From Cephalopachus bancanus (Eukaryota > Chordata > Mammalia > Primates > Tarsiidae), in contig JAPVLO010003057.1 in assembly GCA_027257055.1 (NCBI GenBank), positions 1-64,000 of the forward strand: 64,000 nucleotides of DNA, given 5' to 3'. The notes under the pieces were generated by a model. The model was not told where the DNA came from, did not search any database, and saw only the letters and a list, made by a program, of their open reading frames with translations. Position numbers and translations under genes: made by a program. Below, piece after piece: positions 10,761 to 21,869 of this stretch (the first letter of the stretch is position 1; each line of letters starts with the position of its first letter).

Positions 10761-11527
10761 ACTCTTTGTTCTAAACCCTGATTAATACAAAAACTTTCTT
10801 AGTTAACTCTAGGTTCAATCCAAGTTCACTGACTCCTAATATTTTTTAACGATTGATATTATCAACTTAACACTATAGTATAATTTATAAGTTTACTTAA
10901 ATGACTTAATTTTTATTTATTCCATTAACCTATTATGATTCAACATAGTGGCCTGTAATTCTATAACAATTAATTCAAAACTTATTTCTTACCCTGACTT
11001 ATATGAGTTTCATGATCTAGTGATTGGACTTTAATACTATGCTATATCTCATTCTATTCTAATAAAACTACGACTTTAACCCAAAGCTTAAATCCTTTCT
11101 CCTAGTATATTAATACATGGCTACATGTAAAATTTCCTATTGTCATATTAGAAGCAAAAACAACACCGTTGGGAAAGTTTCAGTATACTAATCAAAGGAT
11201 CTTAAAATTGGCCTACAAGAACAGGAACTTAAGTGATAATATGAGAAAAGGAAACTTAAAAAGCTTAAACAAAACCTGAAAGTTTTCCATGAATGCTTAT
11301 TACTGTTTAAATCTTTCCGATGGAAATTGTATCGTCTTAAATGAATGTTTTATCCGAACAAGTCTATTCTAAAAATCAAATAGTGTCTGTCACACTCTTG
11401 GATAATGGACTGCACGGTTACTATGGAAATGGCCACAGACTGAAGCAAACAGAGTTTTGGCATGTAAGGAAACTAGAAAAACGTCCTGCCTGGCTAAAGG
11501 CAGGGCAATAAAACTATTATGATAATT
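10761..11527. other. AT-rich sequence, possibly the rest of the LTR U3
   Basis: No genes. Continuous in composition with the LTR-like sequence on its left and interrupted by an Alu on its right. I could not find the CA/TG terminus or target duplication that would mark the far LTR end. Confidence 0.35.
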
Positions 11528-11537
11528 TAGTTTCTAA

Positions 11538-11541
<4 letters not shown>

Positions 11542-11573
<32 letters not shown>

Positions 11574-11843
11574 TTGGAGTCTCACTCTGTCGCCCAGACT
11601 GGAGTGCAGTGGCCGCTTCCGGCCACCGCAGCCTCAACCTGCTGGGCTCCGGCGATCCTTCCGCCTCAGCCTTCCAAGTAGCTGGAATTACAGGCATGCG
11701 CTACCACGCCCGGCTGATTTTTTGATTTATTGTAGAGATGAGGTCTTGCTGCCCAGGTGGGTCTCGAACCCGCGGGCTCAGGCAATCCACTCACCTCAGC
11801 CTCCCAAAGGCGCGGGATTACAGGCTAAGCCACCGAGCCCGGC
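11542..11843 (-). mobile_element. Alu SINE, lineage-specific subfamily
   Basis: Antisense Alu with a long T run (its A tail) and a perfect 14 bp target duplication 'tagtttctaatctt' at 11528-11541 and 11844-11857. Very close to the subfamily consensus, so young. Confidence 0.97.
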
Positions 11844-11857
11844 TAGTTTCTAATCTT

Positions 11858-13018
11858 ATTCCTAGGAGAAACTGCCTTTGGGAACAAGAGCTGACTCACC
11901 AGTCTACCAGGAAATAGAAGTTAAAAAATATCTAGAAAGAAGTAAGACTTAGAAGGGACAAGGTCATTCTGCTGTATAACCTTTCATCAGGTGTATAGAG
12001 ATTTTACTTATAAGTTTTACTGCCATGTATGCACACTGGTCACTAATCACACGCCAATATTATAGGTATAACTGATATCCTATGTCAGAAGCGATCTTTC
12101 AGATGGGCCTTTACAGGCCTCAGCCATGTAGCTGTAGATGTTGGCTCCCAACAATCTCCAGACATGTTGTCCAATATTTGTTTGTTTATTTTTTAATCAT
12201 GTCAAATTACTTGAAAGGCTTTGGAGCACTGGGGAGTTTCCAGTCTTATCTATGTGTCTTTGTACTGAATTTGACTTTGAAAACCTGAGCACTCTGGTAG
12301 GGGAAGAGGAAATTAATAATTTAGGATATATCCCAAACTCCTCATTTTCACTTTCTGATTTTAGTTCATAAAAACCTTTAAGATAAAATATGCCTATGAA
12401 TTAAGTAATGAGCATTAATTAATATACAATATGAATTATCCCTGGAGTAAGTAGAATGAGGACAAGTCAAGTTTATTGAGAAGTGGTCCTCGTAAGATAG
12501 ACAGGGGTGGGGAAACCCTCCAAAAGACTAATCATAACCTTGAAGAGAAACTTGCCCAAAGGCCTACAATGATTACTACACAGTCAAGTCAGCCTTCCTG
12601 CCTGTCTACCGACTGAGAAAGTTCTGGAAGATGCTGGAAAAACTTGTCTTTTCAAAGCTAAGATTTCTATCTTGTGGCTTAAAATATTTTTGAATAAACC
12701 CCTCTATGATTTCCTTTCAAGTTTGCCTTGCACAATATTTCTGTTTGATTCTTTTCCTTTTGTCCTTTTATGGAGTTCTTCCTCATTTGCCCTGGGCTAT
12801 GTTAATCTGAATTTGGGATTGTGTGTTCTGTTCCATCTTCTTTGGTTACTGGTAGCATCACTGCTTGGATTTTTTTTCTTCTACTTTTTGGAAAAATGTC
12901 TACCTCTTCTGTGGATGCAAATTTTATAATTAGAAGGATTTATTTCTTATAGTTTTCTCAAAAACAAGTCTACTACTGAAGTAAATTCAAAAATATGTGT
13001 GTGGCATACATTTAAAAG
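11858..13018. other. Intergenic DNA, nothing recognised
   Basis: Small overlapping frames around 12082-12371 and 12672-12929 have no recognisable domains; the latter is a run of hydrophobic codons in T-rich DNA. Confidence 0.4.
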
Positions 13019-13260
13019 TAATTCTGAGAGGTTGAACTAGTTAGTACTTCCACCAACAGTGTAGGAGCGCTCCCATTTCCTTGTACCCTTGCCAACATCT
13101 GTTGTTTTTCATTTTATGAAAGATGGCTATTCTTACTGGAGTTAGGTGGCATCTCAGTGTGATTTTGATTTGAATTTCTCTGATGATTAGTGAGGAGGAG
13201 CATTTTTTCATGTATCTGTTGGCTGTATATGTCTTCTTTTAAGACATGTCCATTTGGCAA
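13019..13260 (-). mobile_element. L1 ORF2 3'-region fragment, antisense
   Basis: Reverse-complement L1 with landmarks 'acttccaccaacagtgtagg', 'ccaacatctgttg', 'attcttactggagttaggtgg' and 'ttctctgatgattagtga'. It is truncated on both sides and followed by an Alu tail fragment. Confidence 0.88.
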
Positions 13261-13282
13261 TTTTAATTTTTTTATCTTATTT

Positions 13283-13326
13283 TTTGAGTCAGAGTCTCAC
13301 TGTGTTGCCCAGGCTGGAGTGCAGCA
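13283..13326 (-). mobile_element. Alu 3'-end fragment
   Basis: Only the last ~44 bp of an antisense Alu ('tgagtcagagtctcactg', 'gcccaggctggagtgcag') survive here. An Alu 5' end in the same orientation lies ~400 bp to the right (13725-13768), as if the middle of one Alu had been replaced. Confidence 0.8.
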
Positions 13327-13724
13327 ATACTTTCTTATGCACTAACAATGAACAAGTGGACTTTGAAGTTAGAAATAAAATTCCACTTGCTTTAACACTC
13401 TGAATTAAAATAACTAGATAGATATTTAAAAAGTATGAACAAAATCTTTATTAGTGAATCTATACAACTCTGTTGAGATAAATCAAATGCCTAAATCAAT
13501 AGAGTAATATTTTATTCATGAGTAGGAAGATTACAGATATCAGTTCTTTTCTAATTATTATTTATATTCAATGTAATGGCAATAAAAATCAAGATTTCTG
13601 ACTGTTGGCCATCGAAGATAAAGAGGCTGTCAGAACCCAAAGGTAGATGTGTGTTCACTTCTTTTGTGAGTCACACTCCAAGTTGTGACTAGACATGAAA
13701 TATGTCTAATAAAAGGCATGTGTC

Positions 13725-13768
13725 TCAAAGTGCTGGGATTAACAGGCATGAGCCACTGCACCCGGCCA
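13725..13768 (-). mobile_element. Alu 5'-end fragment
   Basis: Antisense Alu start, 'aaagtgctgggattaacagg' through 'gagccactgcacccggcc'. Its bases are those of older primate Alus, not of the young subfamily in this window. Confidence 0.8.
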
Positions 13769-13839
13769 AGTTCCTCTTATTTTTATCTTCACAGTGATAG
13801 TTTTCTTTTTTTTTTAAATGTTACCTTAGAAAGAGTGAA

Positions 13840-13873
13840 TATTTTATTTATTTATTTATTTATTTATTTTTAT
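13840..13873. repeat. (ATTT)n microsatellite
   Basis: Tandem 'attt' units, probably derived from the A tail of the antisense L1 that follows. Confidence 0.9.
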
Positions 13874-14457
13874 TGATCAGTATTTTTTATTATGGTTTTG
13901 TGGGGTACAGTTAAGGGTTAGGTGTACAATTACATTTCATCCAGCCACCCTGTTGATAAGAGGTGTTTTCCCATCCCCAGACAGATATTTGCTACTGTTA
14001 ATCCCATCCCCCTCCCCCCCCATAGTTTACCAGTACTGTCAGTCATTTTCTTATAGTATTACATTGGATGTTCAAGGTCCATTATATGAGTGAGAACATG
14101 TGATACTCGGATCTTTGTTTCTGTGAGAGGTCACTCAGTATTATAGACTCTAGTTTCATCCAGGTTGCTGCGGAATTCATGATTTTGTTCTTTTTAATGG
14201 CTGCATAGTATTCCATTGTGTATATGTACCACATGTTTTTAATCCAGTCCTCTTTTGATGGGCAGCATGGTTGTTTCCAGGTTCTTGCTATTGTGAACAA
14301 TGCTGCGATAAACATACGTGTGCAGGTATCTTTTTTATAGAGTGATTTGTGTTCTTCTGGGTATATTCCCAGTAGGGGGATTGCAGGGACATATGGAAGG
14401 TCAATTTTTAGAGCTTTTAGGAATCGCCACACTGCTTTCCACAGAGGTTGCACTAGT
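13874..14457 (-). mobile_element. L1 3' end, antisense
   Basis: A well-preserved reverse-complement L1 3' UTR and ORF2 end: 'ggggtacagttaagggttag', 'cagacagatatttgctac', 'tgagtgagaacatgtgatac', 'cattgtgtatatgtaccac', 'gaatcgccacactgctttcc'. It stops abruptly at ~14457, where a sense L1 3' UTR begins. Confidence 0.92.
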
Positions 14458-14690
14458 TTACAACTACCATACTACTAGAAGAAAAGAATTGAAAGTGGCG
14501 GGAAACTGTGGGGAGGGGATTGTGAGGGTGGGGAGGTGGGATTGATAGGAGTCGATATCTGCCTGGGGAAGGTGGCACATCTCATCGATAAGGTTACCTG
14601 CACAGTGAATATTTGTATACCTAGCCCTGAATTGTACCCCACAATTTTAGATAAAAACTAAAAGAGGAAATAAAATAAAATAAGCCAGGT
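14458..14690 (+). mobile_element. L1 3' UTR end, sense, abutting an antisense L1
   Basis: Reads 'gggaaactgtgg', 'gtggcacatctcatc', 'ccctgaattgtaccccac' and an A-rich end, matching the 3' UTR of the sense L1 at 40740-40900. Its junction with the antisense L1 is immediate, giving a head-to-head pair of 3' ends. Confidence 0.85.
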
Positions 14691-14723
14691 GTGATGGTAA
14701 AAAAAAAAAGGCATGTGTGTCAA

Positions 14724-16768
14724 TAACTAGGAGATGGAGGCAGATACTAGGCAGAGCCATCAGTGACACAGGAGTCTGAAGGACAGTGGAAATGCAGTGT
14801 CTCATGTAGGAGCAGCAGCACAATTCTAAGATGGTTTTGACCATCAGTGGATACCATGTATTTCATAAATGGACATGACCATAAGTTGTATGACTGAGGA
14901 ACTGATGCAGCGTTGGACTCATAGCTCAGCACCTGGCTCCTCTTCATGATGCATTTGCATACAGAGATCGTAACCACACAGCCCCATGGCCATGTCTTCT
15001 GGAACAGTTCTAAACAGTGAAATTTATGAAACAGCTCTGAAATAATTTCCTGGATATCATGAGCTCCCCTTTTTATCTCTTAGCAAAACCTTGACTCTGA
15101 CAGACTATCTTTGTCATGTAGAGTCCAAATGCAATGGGGAAGTCCGCCAGGTATTTAATAATCTGACAATTTTCCTAAGCATTCCAAATGGGTCCTTTGT
15201 TGTAATTTTGTTTTCTACTACATTCTACATATTGGAACTTGTGACATAGTATTCATGTACTTAATCTTTAAGAATTCCACACCTGGTTTCTGACTTCTGT
15301 GTACACATGGATGCGTTTTTATTTAGGGTTTATACTGCCTGTCATGAAAAGGTCATAATTCACCTGGATTAAAACCCACACAAGTGCATTTGTAGAGATT
15401 TCAGTAGGTTCTTCCATTGCCAGATTAGACTACATCCATCTGGTAAAATGTGAAGGATGTAGGGAATCTGGAAGGCATGCTTGAGTGTACAAAGCACACC
15501 TCGGATTCTCAATAACAACCATGCCCTTGGTATCTAATGATATATTTCAGGATCTCATGCCAGTTATGTAGAACTCAACACCTCAGACAGTGTTTTTGGC
15601 AAAACTACTATGGTAGCAATAGCAATTTCATGGATAATTAGGAATTAAGTACCTTATGGAAAAAAATTCTACCTCTTAAAGGGACTTGTCTTGAGCTGAA
15701 TTAATCAAATTGACTCCAATAACAGGCAGGTAAGTTCATGAGTGACATCATTTATTAGTCAGCTTGATATCTGTCACTACCAGATGTGTCACTTAGTAGA
15801 TGATGTGAGATCAGTCTGTAGCAAGACAGCCTGGTCAGGCTCCACAGTTCATAGTGGAGAGACATGGGATAGGCACAGAGCGGACACTCTAAGTAGAAAG
15901 CCAGAATTGTATGAGTTGCTCAAGATTCCTTGAACTATGATGTCCCTGAACCGTCTAGCCTAGCAGAAATGCTTCTCTTGCTTGGAGTCATTGGTTCAAC
16001 TTTAATATTAATGTATTTGAATGGTGACATTTTTTGTATGTTAGTTCCATCAAAAGTTCATGCTAGAATTTGGTTGCCACTTAACAATGTTGAGGGGTAG
16101 GGAATTTAGGAATGACAGTGTTGTACCATGAACGTACTGCCATTATGGATATGATTAATGCAGTTATTAAGGGGGGATTGTAGCACCCTTTTCCTCTATT
16201 CCCCATTCCACCATGGGATACCTCAGCATGAATATCCTCACCGGATGGGAGAGTCCTGGCCTTGGACTTCCCAGCTCCAGGACTGTGAGATAATATGAGC
16301 TCATTCATTATAAATTACACTGTCACAGCATCTTTTTAAAAATAATAACATATACTCGACTATGAGTTGGACTTTATAATGTTATTTCCACTAGACTATT
16401 GAATGAATTTTTAATTTCATCAAGCTCCAATAAATTACAGAATTAAATATCAATCAGATGTGGAGAAACATTAAAACAATCTAATAAAGATGTCAAAATA
16501 TATTCCATAAAACCTTTTAAAAATTCCACAAGATGAAAATAGTCATTAAAGACCAAATCCATAAGAGATTGAATAACATGAGATAGGAAAATTATCAATA
16601 ATATTTGGTATTGAGAATGCTGCTCATACCAGTGAGAGTAGTTTGTAGCACACTTTGAGTAAAATACAAATTAGAACAAGTTAAAGAGAAAAACTTGTAT
16701 GACAAGGAGAAATGCAGTGTGTTCCACCCTTTCAGTTTCTTTATGAAAAGGAATAGATGGTTTACTTC
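14724..16768. other. Intergenic DNA, nothing recognised
   Basis: About 2 kb without a supported gene, V segment or repeat. Scattered frames of 60-76 codons look like chance. Confidence 0.4.
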
Positions 16769-17041
16769 TTTTTTTTGAGTTGGAATCTCACACTGTTGCC
16801 GAGATTGGATTCCAGTACACTTTCCTAGTCACCGCAGCCTTGACCTGCTGGGTTCTGGCGATTTTTCCTTCTCAGCCTTCCAAGTAGCCAGAACTACAGG
16901 AGCGTTCTTCCACACCCAGCTAATTTTAATTTATTTATTGTAGAGATGAGGTCCCACCAAGCTTCCCTGGTGTGTCTCAAACCCTCGGGCTCAGGCAATC
17001 CAAAGCTCTGTGATTACAGGCTGAGCCACTGAGCCCGGAAA
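16769..17041 (-). mobile_element. Alu SINE, diverged
   Basis: Antisense Alu with many substitutions and small deletions ('gagttggaatctcacactg', 'gagccactgagcccgg'). It carries the 'gagttgga' end of the lineage-specific subfamily, so it appears to be an early member of that family. Confidence 0.88.
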
Positions 17042-17569
17042 ATGGGTTACTTCTTGATGGGGGATGAGATCGGTGCTATTCAAGTACGCTTCTTGAGGAC
17101 TGATTCCTAATAAAATCACTCAGGAGATGACGTAATACAGGATTGAAGAGGTAGTGGTCACTCTTTTGGTGCCCTGAACTGCATTAGCTATTAACACCTG
17201 GCAACTTTCTTTGCTACTTTCTATCCACCGTAAGTTTTGGTTTGGTGATTCACTCACATCTTAATTGTTGAGAAGATGAGGGATATAGGAGCACAAATGA
17301 TAGATTACCTCATGTCTTACATTATTTCACTGATGAGAACTTATCACACAAAGTCACAGAGGTGTGCAGGGAGGAAGGAAAGTTTGAGTGATGTCACCCT
17401 CAAAAAGATGTTCAACTTAAGAGGCTTTCTCATAAAAGTAGGAGCTCAAATGTTTGTCCAGAAATTACATAAGCAGGTATTAGAAAATCCTCTGCTACAT
17501 TGTGTGTTTATCCTTCTGACAGTGTTCATAAACATTTTAACAAAACTGAAAATGTATTCATGTTTTATA
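17042..17569. other. Intergenic DNA, nothing recognised
   Basis: A 99-codon frame (17276-17575) begins in this stretch but has no domain I recognise and is not kept in the related block at 47900. Confidence 0.4.
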
Positions 17570-19102
17570 GTTTAATTTTTTTGTAATTTAGCAATACTTC
17601 CCCTTAACTGTCACTGTGGTAATGTTCTCAGGGATCTTCTATGATTTCCTGGCACAGGTTACAGTTAAACAGAACAAAAACAAAAACCTGCAGGAGGAAG
17701 TGAACTCTCCACATTTTCAGCCCCTTGACGGTCACTATTTTGCCCACCCTATGCCTTCAGCTATTTGTTAGTCATTTATAATTTAACATTCTAACTGTCA
17801 AAAATGGCATTTGGCTGTTTCTGCACAAGACGAGAATGCACTTAAGTTCTTTTTATTCCAACAGATACCAATCTCGTTCTGGAACTTTTGTTATTTATGC
17901 ATGTGTAGTTGTGGATAATCACTAGAGGATATTTCCATGCATTATGTCATCTCCCAGAGTGCAATCCCAAGGAGCTGGCACCCACAATCAAGCAAATGGA
18001 ATTGCTCCGATGGTGTATGACAAGCACCTCCACAACGACTGACCCCAGTGTGACTCTCTTCCTCCAAGACTACTCTGATTTTTACATCTGGATAATGTGC
18101 AGCCAGCAAAGGAGACCAGTGTGGGCCCTCAAGAGTGTGTCTTTAAGGTATCAACTTGCGTGTTTAGAGAAAGCTATTGTTCCTTCCGAGATTCAAGCAT
18201 ATGCTTGTCTTACCTGTCCTGAGAGCATCATCCAGACCCTCCCAAGGGCTTCCCATGCATCTGATCCAACTAGAGGGCATCATACATGACATCACTCTTG
18301 GCCAGTGACTTCACCTCTCTGAAGGAGATTCATCATAAGATTTACCGAAATTACTGGTCTTTTTAGAGACCTGGACCTATCTCAGAAGATTCGAGATCTT
18401 ACCCTCTGGGAATGGGCAGAAAAATGCAAAATTAAGATGATCTCTAAATCAATATACATTTCACGGGTCCTTGAATAAAAGTGCAAGTAAAAGTAGCCTC
18501 CAACACTTTCTTTCTGACTGTGCTGTTCCCACTAACCCACTTAAAGGATATCTGATATTACCAGAAAAGTCACAATTTTTATGTCAAGGGAACAATGGCA
18601 AAGCAAATAAGTTATATATCAATGTAGGTTCATCAATTTTAATATATTGAGGATCCTAGGGCAAGCTGTTGAGCGTGGGGGAAGACCGTGCATGTTAGGA
18701 GGGATGTGGGAATGTGCTATACCTTCTGCTGAATATTGATGTTACCCTAAAGCAGCTCCGTCATCTTATGTTAAAGTCATGCCAGACTTGCTTAATTCTT
18801 AAAAAGAAATTTGACTTACCTTGTGATCAAAGAGCCTTACCACAAAACATTTAATAATCAGGTTTGAAAAGTCACATAACCACAAATATCTACGCAAGTG
18901 GTTTTTAAATCAGTGTTATTGGTGGACGCTTTATTCACCCTCTGAATTTTGCTAATAGAGTGATTTTTTAAATGGGAAATAGTCTGTATAATTAGTATCT
19001 TCAGTTGTTTCCTTTTTTTCCTTTCATCAATAATATAACTCATTTTCCAAGCCTCACAATCCTTGTTTTCCCGCATCCAAGCTCAGCTGACTTCTGCCTC
19101 AG
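17570..19102. other. IGHV1-unit downstream flank, copy A
   Basis: Aligns by eye with 47920-49440 almost end to end. Shared words include 'ctgtcactgtggtaatgttc' versus 'ctgtcactatggtggtgttc', 'gtggataatcact', 'aatcaagcaaatgga' and 'ggagaccagtgt'. The 126-codon frame at 17909-18289 lies inside and is not preserved in the other copy, so it is not a gene. The block ends at the RSS of the IGHV1-like pseudogene. Confidence 0.85.
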
Positions 19103-19141
19103 TGTTTCTGACACTCTCAGGATGTGGGTTTTCACACGGTG
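19103..19141 (-). other. V-gene recombination signal (23-RSS), heptamer mutated
   Basis: Minus-strand heptamer CACCGTG (19135-19141; consensus CACAGTG, so the fourth base is changed), a 23 bp spacer beginning TGAAAACCC (19112-19134) as in IGHV1 genes, and nonamer TCAGAAACA (19103-19111). Confidence 0.93.
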
Positions 19142-19577
19142 TCTCTTAAACAGTAATACATGGCCACGCTCTCTGGTCTCAGGCTGCTTGGTTCCATGTA
19201 GGCTGTGTTAATTTATATGTCACTGGTCATGGTGACTCTGCCCTGGAACTAGTGTGCATACTTTGTGACACTAGTATCAGGGTAGATCCATCCCATCCAT
19301 TCAAGCATTTTTCCAAGGTCTGTTGCACCCAGTGAATACAGTGGTTGGTGAAAGTGTATCCAGAAGTTTAGCGGGAGAGCTTCACTGAGGCCTCAGGCTT
19401 CCTCACTTCAGCCCAGACTGCACCAGCAGGACCTGGGAGTAGACACCTGTGGAGAAGAGACAGGATTGGATGAAATCCCCGTTGATTAGCCCTGTCCCGC
19501 TTTTCAATGCTGGGACACAGAAGCCCACTACCTGTAACTGCTGCCACCCAGAACAGGATCCACCCACTCGAATCCAT
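19142..19577 (-). pseudogene. IGHV1-like variable-segment pseudogene
   Basis: A clan I heavy-chain V segment. The leader exon (19532-19577, 46 bp) is intact and reads MDSSGWILFWVAAVT, with a GT donor. The V exon (19142-19446) starts GVYSQVLLVQSG after a CAG acceptor. It has lost one base in FR1, changed the conserved FR1 cysteine to arginine and gained a stop straight after it, lost another base in FR2 (after WVQQ), and has stops in CDR2 (KYAH*FQGR) and FR3 (SDI*INTAY). The end MYYCLR is still clear. Downstream and upstream flanks match the other IGHV1-like copies. It cannot encode a V domain. Confidence 0.95.
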
Positions 19578-19684
19578 GGTGAGGAGCTGAGCTCTCAGGG
19601 GCTTCTCTGGGAGAGAGTTTTGGTATTTGGGTGATGGTTTCTGGACACAAATGTGTCCATATTTACGCCAGTAGTCCTTAGGTC

Positions 19685-19692
19685 ATTTGCAT
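19685..19692 (-). promoter_or_regulatory. IGHV octamer promoter element, perfect
   Basis: Minus-strand ATGCAAAT, the exact Oct-1/Oct-2 site, about 108 bp upstream of the leader ATG. The promoter element is preserved although the coding exon has several stops. Confidence 0.9.
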
Positions 19693-20589
19693 ATTTATGA
19701 GACAGAACTTTTTATAGGTTAAAATTTGATCAAGCATGAGATAGGGAAAATAAATAGCACATCAGCCAGGCAACTGTGATGCTGAGGTTTGTCCTAGTAC
19801 TTTTTAAATGTGTTTATCCACTGTTATGACTAGAATTCTGTGAAGACTTAACTTCTCTACTGAGAAACAAATATCCACGAGACAAGTACTCAAAGCATTC
19901 CCATATTCAAATGGCAAACAAACAGCCTTAACTTATACTGAGCTTTTCCTTCTGAACATCTAACCATCTGGGATCTATGTGTCTCCTGGTATTTATACAC
20001 GTTGAATTAATAAAACCAAGATTTTTTCATTTTAACTGAAAATATATCTGAAAGTGCTAGAAATGTCTGTATTTAAATGTGGTTCTCATTGGAAATGTTG
20101 GGTTTAATACATTCTCCAAGTAAAATAGGATGTTTAAAGTCATGTCAGTAGTCCTTGCTAAATTCCTATTTTAGCATTTTATAACAATTTTTAAATAAGG
20201 AAGACCCAAGCCCTGACATGAATTCCTTACCCTTTCAGCATCCTGTGCACCGTCTCTGTGCCTGGACCCTGGACTGGGTCTGTCCTGACCACCTTCTGTT
20301 GCCCAGGCCGTGCCTTCAGGGATGTTCCAGTCTGGGATCATAAAGCATCTTCCTCTCTATACCCCAATAATAAAAGTTGTGCCCACATTCAGAATGCTTC
20401 CTTGGTGATACTATATGCATCTCACAACATCTTAGCAAATAATAACTTTTCCTAACAAAACCTAGAGGAATGTCTTTATCATGACACAAAATAAGGTATT
20501 TTGGAAAACATTTCAGAGTTTCTCGCAATGGCTTCCAGGTGCACTGGTACAGTTAAGCACATGATGATCAAATGACACAAATGATACTC
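19693..20589. other. IGHV1-unit upstream flank, copy A
   Basis: A block around 20220-20430 (a C-rich stretch followed by 'cagaatgcttcct') corresponds loosely to blocks at 46760-46990, 50310-50480 and 62830-62990 that lie upstream of other IGHV1-like positions. No gene is visible. Confidence 0.55.
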
Positions 20590-20597
20590 ACACACAT

Positions 20598-20633
<36 letters not shown>
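20590..20633. repeat. (CA)n dinucleotide microsatellite
   Basis: About 18 nearly pure CA units. Confidence 0.97.
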
Positions 20634-20635
<2 letters not shown>

Positions 20636-20889
20636 CATAATTTTAAAATAAGTAGTTCTCTAATTTTTTATTCTCCCTAGTATCTAGTGCATTAAATGTT
20701 CATCTTCCACACTGACACTAGGTTTGTAAATTTTTGCTTTAAAAAGACCTAAAAAGCACAAGACAAAGTGGATACCTAGGAAGTGCATGCATGTTTCGCT
20801 CATCGGTTCTTACCTGGTAACCCTGAAGATGTCCCATGAGAAATGAATTTGAGGTCAAGAAGGGAGGGTCCTGTCCTTGGTCTGAAAGT

Positions 20890-21710
20890 TATTGGTATCA
20901 AGGACTTGAAAGTGTTTTACTGAGAATTGGTTTCAAGGCCTCCTGCAGGTTTTGGTAAGATGTTTCTTCATTTTCATTTATTTCCATTAATCTTTCAATT
21001 TCTGCTTTGATTTCAGTGTTGACAAAGTAGTTGTTCAGTATCATGCTGCTTAATGCCCGTGTCTTTGTGGGCTCTATGGAAATGTTGTTGATGTTGATAT
21101 TTTTTCCACTGTGGTCTGCGAATGTGCATGGCAAGATTTCAACCTTATGGAATTTTTTTCTTATTGATTTATGATCAAGGATGTGATCAATCTTGGAGTG
21201 TGTTCCATGTGGTGAAGAGTAGAATATATATTCTGTGGTTGTTATGTGGGATAATCTGTATGTATCCATTAAGTCCATTTGGTTGAGTGTCAAGTTTAGA
21301 AGTTTGGATCTTCCTGTTGATGTTTTCCTCGATGTTCTCTAGAGCTGTCAGTGGGACATTTAAAGTCCCTGGCAATAATAGTGTTAGAGTCAATATCGTT
21401 TTTTAGTTTACTTAGTAGTTACTTTAAAAATGCTGGTGTTCCTGTGTTGGGTGTTTATATGTTTAGTATAGATAGTTCTTATTGATGGATTGAATCTTTT
21501 GTCATTAGGTACTGTTCTTCTGCACCTTTTTACTTTTTTGATAGCTTAAAGATGGTTTTTGTTTGATACTAAAATTGCAACTCCTGCAACATTTGTGATC
21601 CATTTGCCTGGAGACTTGTTTTCCAACCTTTAACTTTGAGTCTGTGTGTGTCTCTTGAAGTGAGATGAGTCTCCTGGATGCAGCAGATAATTTGATCATG
21701 GATTCTTATC
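20890..21710 (-). pseudogene. L1 ORF2 fragment (endonuclease domain), broken
   Basis: Minus-strand frames give EN-domain landmarks: LQETHTDSKLK near the N-terminal part, then YIFYSSPHGTHSKIDHIL (the conserved SRIDYIL-like motif) and the linker with EPTKTRALSS. Several stops and frameshifts separate the pieces. Only roughly the first 270 of the ~1275 codons of a full ORF2 remain. Confidence 0.88.
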
Positions 21711-21869
21711 CAGTCCACAATTCTGTCTTTTCAGTGGTGCATTTAGTCCATTCATATTCAGACTGATTATTGTAATGTGATTGTTAATCTTTGTCATAAG
21801 GTTCTTATAAAGTTTTTCCTTTGAGTGCTTGTTTTCTTTTGGCTTTGGGATTGATGTTTGTGTGTGTTT

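Larger units (their letters stand above)
13711..14723. mobile_element. Composite retro-insertion flanked by 18 bp direct repeats
   Basis: The ends are near-identical 18 bp repeats: aaaaggcatgtgt-c-tcaa at 13711-13728 and aaaaggcatgtgt-g-tcaa at 14706-14723. Between them lie an antisense Alu 5' end, an (attt)n run, an antisense L1 3' end, a sense L1 3' end and a short 'gccaggtgtgatggt' Alu start followed by A's. The repeats look like a target-site duplication for the whole unit, but chance inclusion or serial insertion is possible. Confidence 0.55.

Noticed and set aside
15742..15933. 63-codon open frame
   Set aside because: No domain and no flanking signals; frames of this size are expected by chance in 64 kb.
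17909..18289. 126-codon plus-strand open frame
   Set aside because: It lies in the duplicated IGHV1 flank and is not preserved in the related copy near 48250-48620.
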